Part shown: positions 9,158 through 16,510 of the stretch, in pieces
Layout of the letters: each line of letters begins with the position of its first letter
Numbering within the stretch: the stretch's first letter is position 1
Source: Mucilaginibacter sp. 44-25
GTDB lineage: Bacteria; Bacteroidota; Bacteroidia; Sphingobacteriales; Sphingobacteriaceae
Length of the DNA: 64,000 nucleotides
Assembly: GCA_001898335.1 (NCBI GenBank)
Contig: MKTS01000008.1
Location: 1-64,000, forward strand
Direction of reading: 5' to 3'
The notes under the pieces: model-generated
The model's input: only the letters and a program-made list of their open reading frames with translations
The model's database searches: none
What the model was told of the DNA's origin: nothing
Program-made: the position numbers and the translations under genes

Positions 9158-10381
9158 ATGTATTCTTCCTTTGGTAGCATTACCCGCAAATTCTCTGTTA
9201 TCTGTCAGTTCTTGGTATTACTGGCTTTCACATGCCAGTTTGCCTCGGCACAATCCAAACATGTTAACCCGTGGACGGCTAAACCGATAGCGACTATACC
9301 GCCCCCGGCCAGCCTTACTGACGGTGTTTGGCTCAAGGGCGACCTGCACGTACACTCGCGCCATAGCAAGGAGTCGTCAAATAACCCCATCTCCAAAATC
9401 ATTTCCTTTTCACGTTCTGTAGGGATGGATTACGTTTGTATTACCGACCATGACAACCACGTAGAGGGCGATGTGGCGCACCATACCTGGGCCGATCCGG
9501 AGTTTAAATCCGACTCACTTTTGTTGCTCTATGGTGCCGAGTGGACCACCACGCGCGGGCATGGCAATGTATTTTCGGCAAAGCCTTATGATCATCAGTT
9601 GTTATATGATGTGCGCGACCAGCGAGATGTGAACATTGCCAAAGTAAAAAACAAACTTGGCGTACACCTGTCGGCCAACCACCCCAGCGGTAAGGATAAT
9701 TTCGGCTATTCTTATGACCTGGTGCAATCCATAGAGGTGTGGAACTCTGCTCTTTGGGGTAAAAACGCCAATGCTATTATGATATGGGACGACATGCTTT
9801 CGTCGGGCAGGAAACTTACCGGTCGTGGCGGCAGCGACGCGCACCACGGCATGCCCGACAGCCCCGACAAAGCCACCAAAAACAGCGGCGAGGCAAAAGT
9901 TAACTATGTGGGCACTCCTACCACCTGGGTATTTGCCAAAAACCGGACCGCACAGGCCGTAGTTGACGCCCTAACCAATGGCCGTGTATCTGTAAGCGCC
10001 AACCCTTATGCACCAAGAATTGAATTTTATGCCGACCTTAACCAGGATGGACAAATGGATATGATGATGGGCGATAACGCCAAAGCAAGCGGCAAACCGG
10101 TTAATTTCCGCGTAAAACTCATCTGCGATCATTTCCCTGAAGGTGAATACACCATCAGCATCATTAAAAACGGAGAGAAATTTGGTACTTATACCGTTAC
10201 CGGCAATGCACCTGTGGCAGAGTTTACCGACACGCCTGCTGTAACAGGCCGCACGTATTACCGGGTGATGGTTGAAGGGCCAAAAACGCCCTATCCTCAA
10301 TTACCGGGGTGGGCAGCAGTTAGTGGGCAAATGGTGGCATTAGCTAACCCGATATGCTTTAATTTCGACCCGTCTTTCTGA
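9158..10381 (+). CDS. Secreted PHP-domain metallohydrolase (CehA/McbA-type)
   Basis: A 407-residue protein from the ATG at 9158. A TTG 12 codons upstream is possible, but the ATG gives a normal signal peptide ending FASA-Q. The PHP metal motifs are seen in order: KGDLHVHS, CITDHDNH, GAEWTTTRGHGNV, LSANHP and GRGGSDAHHG. The PHP fold holds two or three metals and hydrolyses phosphoesters; CehA/McbA-like members include carbaryl hydrolase, so ester or amide substrates are also possible. A beta-sandwich-like region follows (about 290-400). It is divergent from the susCD-phospholipase-phosphatase operon and shares the Pho-box-like intergenic region, suggesting joint control. Confidence 0.8.
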   Translation: MYSSFGSITRKFSVICQFLVLLAFTCQFASAQSKHVNPWTAKPIATIPPPASLTDGVWLKGDLHVHSRHSKESSNNPISKIISFSRSVGMDYVCITDHDNHVEGDVAHHTWADPEFKSDSLLLLYGAEWTTTRGHGNVFSAKPYDHQLLYDVRDQRDVNIAKVKNKLGVHLSANHPSGKDNFGYSYDLVQSIEVWNSALWGKNANAIMIWDDMLSSGRKLTGRGGSDAHHGMPDSPDKATKNSGEAKVNYVGTPTTWVFAKNRTAQAVVDALTNGRVSVSANPYAPRIEFYADLNQDGQMDMMMGDNAKASGKPVNFRVKLICDHFPEGEYTISIIKNGEKFGTYTVTGNAPVAEFTDTPAVTGRTYYRVMVEGPKTPYPQLPGWAAVSGQMVALANPICFNFDPSF

Positions 10382-10467
10382 CCTGCACAACCATAACTCT
10401 ATAAATTCTGCTTTGAATATCAGCAATATACTGACATTAAGGAGACACTATTTTTTAAGATATTGCT

Positions 10468-10475
10468 TACTTTTG
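10468..10475 (+). promoter_or_regulatory. -7 promoter element, sigma factor gene
   Basis: TACTTTTG is an exact match to the Bacteroidota -7 element TAnnTTTG. It would give an untranslated leader of roughly 130 nt before the sigma factor ATG at 10614. No convincing -33 TTG is seen. Confidence 0.45.
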
Positions 10476-10613
10476 CATACTGAAGATTTTAAAATTCCTT
10501 TTCAACCGCAAGCATACAGCAACCCGCTGTTATCTCAATGAGAACCATTTAGCTTTTGGCGCATTACAAGGCTCTGAATCTTTAGCAAATTCACATTTTA
10601 AATATTTAAACAA

Positions 10614-11474
10614 ATGAGGCAACTTAAAATTAGTGAGTCTATCACCAATCGTGAGACGGCGTCGTTGAATCAATATTTGTCAGACATTGCCAAGATTCCG
10701 ATGGTTACCGCACAGGAAGAGGTGATCTTAACTCAAAAAATAAGAGAGGGCGACCAGGCTGCGCTGGAGCGTTTAACTACCGCCAACCTGCGCTTTGTGG
10801 TTTCTGTAGCCAAACAATATCAAAGCTCTGGCCTTACCCTTGGCGACCTGATCAATGAAGGCAACGTGGGCCTGGTTAAGGCAGCTAAACGTTTTGATGA
10901 AACCAAAGGCTTTAAGTTTATATCATATGCCGTATGGTGGATACGCCAGTCTATATTGGCAGCTATTGCCGAACAATCGCGCATGGTGCGTTTACCAGCC
11001 AACCAGGTGGGCGACCTGTCGAAAATAGCAAAAGCGGCATCTAAATTAGAGCAGGTATATGAAAGGCAGCCAACTCCGGAAGAATTGGCAGACGACCTTG
11101 AACTTACCGTTGAAAAAATAACCGGCTCATTGGCCAATTCGGGCAGGCACTTGTCTTATGACACGCCTTTCTCGGCTGATGAGGATAATACCCTGCTTGA
11201 TGTTTTAAAGAGCGCTGATCCGGATACAGACAAAGATATGATGAATGAATCATTAAGTATTGATGTAAACGAAAGTATGCGCATACTTGGCGATAAGGAA
11301 AGAGAAATATTGGAACTTTTCTTCGGCCTTAAACATCAGCACGCGCACAGCCTGGAAGAAATTGGCAATATGTTTAACCTTACCCGTGAGCGGGTAAGGC
11401 AAATTAAAGATAAAGCCCTTGCAAGGCTTCGTGGCAGCAGGCAGGCGGTATCGTTAAAAACCTATCTGAATTAA
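10614..11474 (+). CDS. rpoD: Primary RNA polymerase sigma factor (Bacteroidota type)
   Basis: A 286-residue sigma-70 protein. Region 1.2 begins SLNQYLSDIAKIP. Region 2 has LTTANLRFVVSVAKQYQ, GDLINEGNVGLVKAAKRFD and FISYAVWWIRQSI. Region 3 has RMVRLPANQVG. Region 4 has REILELFFGL and LTRERVRQIKDKALARLR. It lacks region 1.1, as is usual for the short vegetative sigma of Bacteroidota, which recognises TAnnTTTG/TTG promoters. It is monocistronic and ends in a strong terminator. Confidence 0.95.
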   Translation: MRQLKISESITNRETASLNQYLSDIAKIPMVTAQEEVILTQKIREGDQAALERLTTANLRFVVSVAKQYQSSGLTLGDLINEGNVGLVKAAKRFDETKGFKFISYAVWWIRQSILAAIAEQSRMVRLPANQVGDLSKIAKAASKLEQVYERQPTPEELADDLELTVEKITGSLANSGRHLSYDTPFSADEDNTLLDVLKSADPDTDKDMMNESLSIDVNESMRILGDKEREILELFFGLKHQHAHSLEEIGNMFNLTRERVRQIKDKALARLRGSRQAVSLKTYLN

Positions 11475-11480
11475 AAAAAA

Positions 11481-11509
11481 GAGGCCTTCAATTGAAGGCC
11501 TCTTTTTTT
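11481..11509. terminator. Strong (bidirectional) intrinsic terminator
   Basis: GAGGCCTTCAA/TTGAAGGCCTC is a perfect 22-bp palindrome, followed by seven T on the plus strand and preceded by eight A. It can therefore end the sigma factor transcript on plus and the GH43 operon (stop at 11529) on minus. Confidence 0.9.
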
Positions 11510-11528
11510 ATGTTTATCTCAGGAGAAA

Positions 11529-12521
11529 CTATTTTGCAGGCTTAACCCCTTCGGAGGTCATTACTACTCTTTTCATGGAACCGTCCGGGTTATAATACAA
11601 GCGGTCAATACATACCGAACGGCTAAAACTACCACCATCGCGCTCTATGCCTCCGTTATGGTAAATAAAGTACCATTTCCCTTTAAATGCTACTATTGCC
11701 TGGTGGTTGGTACCACAGTTACCGGCCAGTTCATTTAATATGCCTTTGTAGCGATAAGACCCTTGCGGGCGATCGGCCATAGCATACGCGGTTTTCTCGG
11801 GCAGGCCGGATGCGTATGAAAGGTAATATTTGCCTTTATACTCGTGTATCCATGGCGCTTCCTCAAACTTAAACCCCGGGAAATCTATCTTGCCCACCTT
11901 GCCATCAATCTCTATCATATTGTTTTTCAGTTTGGCATAATAACATACGCCATTACCCCAGAATAACCAGGCCTGGCCGGTTTTATCGATCATTACGGCA
12001 GGGTCAATACAGGTCCAGTAATGGGTTGAAGCAAAGCAATCGGCATTGGTGAGCAGGGGTTTACCAATAGCATCATGATAAGGGCCCTGGGGCCTGTCGG
12101 CCACCGCCACACCAATACCCGAGCCATTGGTACTGATATACCAGTAATATTTGCCATTACGCTTTATGGCCTGCGCGGCGTAGGCATCGCCGGTTTTATC
12201 CCATTTAAAATCGGTGATCTTTAGTGGAGTGGGGTATTCTGTCCAGTGCTGCATATCGGTAGTAGAGAATACGCACCAATCCTTCATTTTATAGCCATTT
12301 TGGCCTCCGGCGTAATCGTGGCCGGTAAATAGCCACAGGGTGTCGCCCTCTACCATGGCCGCAGGGTCCGCCGTGTATTTATGCCTGATAACAGGATTAC
12401 CCGATGAGGTAAAATGATATAACGAGTCTTTCGCCTGCTGTGCAAAAACTGCATCAGTCGCAAAAAGAACTGCTATGATATAGCCGGCTGCAAAAATTCC
12501 TTTAATCTTCCTGGATATCAT
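11529..12521 (-). CDS. Secreted glycoside hydrolase family 43
   Basis: A 330-residue five-bladed beta-propeller glycosidase with a signal peptide ending VFAQQ. NPVIRHKYTADPAAMV holds the catalytic-base Asp, CIDPAVMID the modulating Asp, and FEEAPWIHEYKGKYYL the Glu proton donor. The family cleaves arabinosyl or xylosyl linkages in xylan and arabinan; the exact activity cannot be read from sequence. It is the last gene of a GH31-GH43-GH43 operon, 6 bp after the second gene, and is bounded by the terminator at 11481-11509. Confidence 0.88.
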   Translation of the reverse strand: MISRKIKGIFAAGYIIAVLFATDAVFAQQAKDSLYHFTSSGNPVIRHKYTADPAAMVEGDTLWLFTGHDYAGGQNGYKMKDWCVFSTTDMQHWTEYPTPLKITDFKWDKTGDAYAAQAIKRNGKYYWYISTNGSGIGVAVADRPQGPYHDAIGKPLLTNADCFASTHYWTCIDPAVMIDKTGQAWLFWGNGVCYYAKLKNNMIEIDGKVGKIDFPGFKFEEAPWIHEYKGKYYLSYASGLPEKTAYAMADRPQGSYRYKGILNELAGNCGTNHQAIVAFKGKWYFIYHNGGIERDGGSFSRSVCIDRLYYNPDGSMKRVVMTSEGVKPAK

Positions 12522-12527
12522 TCGCGC

Positions 12528-13580
12528 TTAATTGGATTTGTCAAGTAATTCAGCAGGCACCCCGCCCCATTTGTTATTTAGTCGCTGCGCTTCTGTACGG
12601 GTTATACTGATCACGGTACCATGCCGGGGGTTGAAATCTTTAGTAAAGGACTCCGGCGTTTGAGTAAAATTGAAAAGATCTGCACTCCGCTGAAACTCGT
12701 ATCGCTGGCTGGTGTACAGGTCATACATCAGTATATATTCTTCCATGTTATTAAGCTTAAATATCCCCGAACCCTCAACCGGTATGTGCCTGGCCGAGTA
12801 AGCATCGATGTATTTAAAACCTTCTACCCATGGGCCCTGCAAACTTTTGCTGGTTGCTTGCAATATGCCGTTTGCCACTTCTTTACCTTCAGCATCTTTG
12901 GTATTGCCTTTATAAAAAAAGTGGTAAAGGCCGCCTTTATAAATAATATCACCATCAATAGCGCCATACTTTGATTTAAACATCAGTTTGGGTGCAGCCT
13001 CAAAACCGTTAAAATCTTTATTGGCATAGGCGCAGTAAAAATCAAGCGCAGGATTATCTTTAAATTTCACTGTAAAATAAACCAGGTATTTGCCCGCTTT
13101 TGGGTCATATATAGTCTGCGGCGCCCAAACCCATTGTATGTTGGGGAACTGTTGCGGATAGTCTTTTTCCAAATCCACAATACCATGCGTCCAGTTGATC
13201 AGGTCATTGGAGCGCAGCATTACAATACCCGGGTTGTGCCCCCAGCCATCTTTAACGGTAAACATATCTGTTGCCACCATGTAAAACCCCTTATCTTGGT
13301 TACCTCGCAGAATATGCGGATCGCGAATGCCTCCCGTCGCTGATATTTGCGGCGAGGGTATCACCGGCTGATTGTTATTGAGCGCTTTCCAGTGTATGGC
13401 ATCGGCACTTACCGCGAACCGGAGCTGCTCCTGCAGTTCGCCCGGCCCGGAACCTTCAAAATAAGCGAACAAATAGCCATCATATTTGGGTTTACTTATA
13501 ACAGCGGCTTTTTTAGTGCTTTGCGCCTGCAATATAGCCACCCACAACACTGCCGATAATAGAATAACAACTTTTTTCAT
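12528..13580 (-). CDS. Secreted GH43-like beta-propeller glycosidase
   Basis: A 350-residue protein with a signal peptide ending ILQAQS. Propeller blades begin YLFAYFEGSG. TGGIRDPHILRG carries the base Asp, and GAIDGDIIYKGGLYHFFYKG and VEGSGIFKL mark the middle of the propeller; the Glu in VEGSG is the likely acid. This resembles the GH43 branch with arabinofuranosidase/xylosidase-like members. Its ATG overlaps the GH31 stop by one base, so translation is coupled. Confidence 0.82.
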   Translation of the reverse strand: MKKVVILLSAVLWVAILQAQSTKKAAVISKPKYDGYLFAYFEGSGPGELQEQLRFAVSADAIHWKALNNNQPVIPSPQISATGGIRDPHILRGNQDKGFYMVATDMFTVKDGWGHNPGIVMLRSNDLINWTHGIVDLEKDYPQQFPNIQWVWAPQTIYDPKAGKYLVYFTVKFKDNPALDFYCAYANKDFNGFEAAPKLMFKSKYGAIDGDIIYKGGLYHFFYKGNTKDAEGKEVANGILQATSKSLQGPWVEGFKYIDAYSARHIPVEGSGIFKLNNMEEYILMYDLYTSQRYEFQRSADLFNFTQTPESFTKDFNPRHGTVISITRTEAQRLNNKWGGVPAELLDKSN

Positions 13581-15916
13581 TATAACTTAACTACCGTTTC
13601 ACCACCAATATAATTTATAGTTTTTACAGGCGCATTGGCCTCCATACCGATGTTTGTACCGGATTTAACTACACATATGTTAAATTTACGCTTGCTGAGC
13701 ATCCCCGGGAAACTACCTTTACGGCTGCCTATGGTAAGCTGCTTTTTAGCATCGTTCCATTTAAATTCAATGGTGCTGTACATACCCTTCTCATAATTGT
13801 AGCTATCTTTCTCATCTTCGTAAAGGGTAAAGCTTCCGTTGGCGCCGGGGTAAACACGCAGCTCCAGGTTATCCCACTTCTTCTCGCTGCTGTACTGCAC
13901 TGCCGGGCCCCATGGTAACACGGTACCAGCCTTTACATATATCGGCACAATATCTTTAGGCACATCCTTATTTACGGTTTGCCCGCCGGCGTGCTTTTCG
14001 CCGGTCCAGAAATCCCACCAAGTGGTACCCGCAGGCAGGTAAACCGGCCAGGTTTTAACATCGGGCCTGGTTACCGGGCTAACCAGCAATGAACGGCCAA
14101 ACAAATACTCGCTGCCTATTTCATGTGTTTTGGTATCAGCCGCGAAATCCATTATCAGTGGGCGCATAAACGTACCATCATTCTTTGATACATCCCATGA
14201 GGTACTGTAATTATAAGGCAGCAGGCGGTAACGCAGGTTGATCATTTTTTCCTGCCCGTCAAAGCACCAGTCGCCGGGCTTACCAAAGTTGAATATTTCA
14301 CGAGGGACATCTGTACCATGCGAACGCATCATAGGGCAAAACGCGCCAAACTGCATCCAGCGCAGGTAAAGCTCCTGGAAACCCGGATTTTTAGCACCAC
14401 CGCCGTCTATCCAGCTACCGGCAAAAAAACCGCCTATATCACTGTTCCAGTTAGGGATGCCCATTAAAGTATAGCTAAGCGCCGCCGGTATTTGCTTTTG
14501 CAGCATCTCCCATGATGAAGCTACGTCGCCGCTCCAGGTATTTGAACCATATCTTTGCTGCCCCACAAAACCCGAGCGTGTTAGTAACACTACCCGCTTA
14601 TTTTTTGAAAATGCTTTTTGATGTGTAGCGATACCGCCGTTATGCATTAACGAAAAAGCATTTTTTACGCTACGGTATGAACCTAAATGGGTAGGCAGGT
14701 CAAAATCAGTTTCCTTAACATTGATATGATCCGGCTCGGTTGAATCCAGCCACCAGCCATCGTTACCTATATAGCTGAATATTCTTTTGTTCAGGTATTT
14801 CCAATAAATATCAAGCGCGGCCGGGTTATAAACATCATATGGCCTTGCGCCGCTGTTTGGTGGCCAGGTATCAAAATTAATGATCATATTCTTACTGTCC
14901 AGCTCCTTACGCTGGTCGGTTTTGGGGCCAAAGCCCGGCCAGGTAACGATCATTAATTTCGCGTTGAGCTTATGGATCTCATCCACCCATTTTTGAGGCT
15001 GAGGGAAGCGTTCAGGATCAAACAACTGCGAGTTCCATGCACTGTCGGTGCCTTTATACTCGGGCCAGTAGCGCCAGTCCTGTATAATTACGTCAATAGG
15101 AACTTTTAATTCGCGGTATTTCTTAAGCACGTTTAAGCTTTCTTCCTGGTTCTTGTAACGCTCCTTGCTCTGGAAAAAACCGTAAGCCCATAAGGGCAGC
15201 ATGGGCGCTTTGCCCGAAAGACTGCGGATATCTTTAATTACACCATCGGCGTTGCCCCCGTACATAAAGTAATAATCGGCACAATGGCCCAGGCTTTTAA
15301 AGGCCAGTTCGCCCGGTTGGTCAAAGAAATTGGATATGGAATAATTATCCCAATAAACACCATAACCTTTTATCGACATGAAATATGGCGCATAGGTAAA
15401 CGTATTTTCATTTTTCATCTGGTAAGATGCGCCACGGCGATTGAACTTGTTATCCATTATCTGGCCAACACCGTAAATGGGCTCGGCTTTATCCAATACA
15501 AATGAGCCTTTAACGTTGTAGGAAGGCTTACCGGCATCATCCTGCGGCGTAAATGTGGTAGCACTATCTTTTAGTAACATACGCCCCTTAAGGTCATAAA
15601 AATTAATGCGGCCATTGAGGCGATTAACCGTCACCTTTAAGCTTGCCGATCGCAAAGTAGTTTCATTGCCGTTTTGCTGTTTAACAACACGCGTGGCTTC
15701 GGGGGTTTTAATAACTACCAGGCTTGCTTTGGAGTAAGGATGATTTGATGGCGTTTTAAATACCCTTACAATACCGGGCGAGTAAAATTGCACAGCAACA
15801 TCCATGTTACCGGCTTTTATTTTTAAGAGTTGGTTTTGTTGACCGTTAGACCGGCCCGGCATGGCGCAAATAGCCAATGCAGCTAACACAGTGCTAATGC
15901 TTAATCTTTTTATCAT
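13580..15916 (-). CDS. Secreted glycoside hydrolase family 31
   Basis: A 778-residue protein from the ATG at 15916; a start at 15955 would add 13 residues before the signal peptide. An N-terminal beta-sandwich is followed by a (beta/alpha)8 barrel with the nucleophile in WWLDSTEPDH (Asp about 391) and the acid/base in WSGDVASSW (Asp about 463), then C-terminal beta domains. IQDWRYWP and WPGFGP are typical of GH31 alpha-xylosidase/alpha-glucosidase relatives. It is the first gene of an operon with two GH43 genes and no SusCD of its own, suggesting debranching of a plant hemicellulose oligosaccharide after import by another system. Confidence 0.9.
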   Translation of the reverse strand: MIKRLSISTVLAALAICAMPGRSNGQQNQLLKIKAGNMDVAVQFYSPGIVRVFKTPSNHPYSKASLVVIKTPEATRVVKQQNGNETTLRSASLKVTVNRLNGRINFYDLKGRMLLKDSATTFTPQDDAGKPSYNVKGSFVLDKAEPIYGVGQIMDNKFNRRGASYQMKNENTFTYAPYFMSIKGYGVYWDNYSISNFFDQPGELAFKSLGHCADYYFMYGGNADGVIKDIRSLSGKAPMLPLWAYGFFQSKERYKNQEESLNVLKKYRELKVPIDVIIQDWRYWPEYKGTDSAWNSQLFDPERFPQPQKWVDEIHKLNAKLMIVTWPGFGPKTDQRKELDSKNMIINFDTWPPNSGARPYDVYNPAALDIYWKYLNKRIFSYIGNDGWWLDSTEPDHINVKETDFDLPTHLGSYRSVKNAFSLMHNGGIATHQKAFSKNKRVVLLTRSGFVGQQRYGSNTWSGDVASSWEMLQKQIPAALSYTLMGIPNWNSDIGGFFAGSWIDGGGAKNPGFQELYLRWMQFGAFCPMMRSHGTDVPREIFNFGKPGDWCFDGQEKMINLRYRLLPYNYSTSWDVSKNDGTFMRPLIMDFAADTKTHEIGSEYLFGRSLLVSPVTRPDVKTWPVYLPAGTTWWDFWTGEKHAGGQTVNKDVPKDIVPIYVKAGTVLPWGPAVQYSSEKKWDNLELRVYPGANGSFTLYEDEKDSYNYEKGMYSTIEFKWNDAKKQLTIGSRKGSFPGMLSKRKFNICVVKSGTNIGMEANAPVKTINYIGGETVVKL

Positions 15917-15966
15917 AAATGGTTTAACTGGCAGGATAAAATGTAAGAAACACAATAAAAAAGTGC

Positions 15967-15978
15967 ATGCTTAAGCAT
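15967..15978. promoter_or_regulatory. Perfect 12-bp palindrome upstream of GH31
   Basis: ATGCTTAAGCAT is a perfect palindrome about 50 bp before the GH31 ATG, a plausible operator position for a dimeric regulator. No regulator gene is adjacent. The rest of the 233-bp gap (15917-16149) shows only AT-rich sequence and the clpS hairpin. Confidence 0.3.
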
Positions 15979-16075
15979 CTCTAAAATCTCTTACAGACTG
16001 CAATATAACCTTTATTAGATTAAGTGTCAAAAAAACAATTTAAATTTAGAAGATAGTATATATATAAACGCAGAA

Positions 16076-16097
16076 AACCAACCGCTATGGGTTGGTT
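16076..16097 (-). terminator. Hairpin downstream of clpS
   Basis: AACCAACC/GGTTGGTT is an 8-bp stem with a 6-nt loop. On the minus strand it is followed by TTTTC. It is positioned about 50 bp after the clpS stop and is a moderate terminator candidate. Confidence 0.5.
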
Positions 16098-16149
16098 CCT
16101 GCTATATATCTTACATTAAAATTCTATTTATGCTTTAGCTGCGGAACGT

Positions 16150-16431
16150 TTAATCAACAGAAACGGTGAGGCCTTCCTGCTGTAATATTTTACGATAGAT
16201 CTCCATTTCGGTAAAAGAGCCTTCCAACACCGCGCACTTACCCTCGTTATGCACTTTCCAGGCAATTTTCTCCGCCTGGCTCTCATTATAATCAAGATAT
16301 TTCATCATGCAGTATATCACATGATCAAAGGTATTATGGTCGTCATTCCATAAAATAAGGCGGTGCATTTCTTTAAGCCCGGCCAGTATCTCTTCAAGCG
16401 TGAGGGTTTCTTCCTGTACTTCAGTTGGCAT
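16150..16431 (-). CDS. clpS: ATP-dependent Clp protease adaptor ClpS
   Basis: A 93-residue protein from the ATG at 16431; an upstream ATG at 16461 would add ten residues not usual for the family. LILWNDDHNTFDHVIYCMMKYL contains the conserved N-degron-binding NDDxxT core, and EGKCAVLEG follows in the second half. ClpS delivers N-end-rule substrates to ClpAP. A TAAATTTG element (-7 type) lies just upstream at 16447-16440 on the minus strand, implying a very short leader. Confidence 0.93.
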   Translation of the reverse strand: MPTEVQEETLTLEEILAGLKEMHRLILWNDDHNTFDHVIYCMMKYLDYNESQAEKIAWKVHNEGKCAVLEGSFTEMEIYRKILQQEGLTVSVD

Positions 16432-16439
16432 ATGTATTG

Positions 16440-16447
16440 CAAATTTA
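16440..16447 (-). promoter_or_regulatory. -7 promoter element, clpS
   Basis: The minus strand reads TAAATTTG, an exact TAnnTTTG match, ending 9 bp before the chosen clpS ATG. This supports the downstream start, because the upstream ATG at 16461 would lie outside such a transcript. Confidence 0.4.
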
Positions 16448-16510
16448 CTCAAAAACAGCACATTTACATTAAAAATGATGCTTTAGTAATTTATACTCTT
16501 ACAGGTATAA

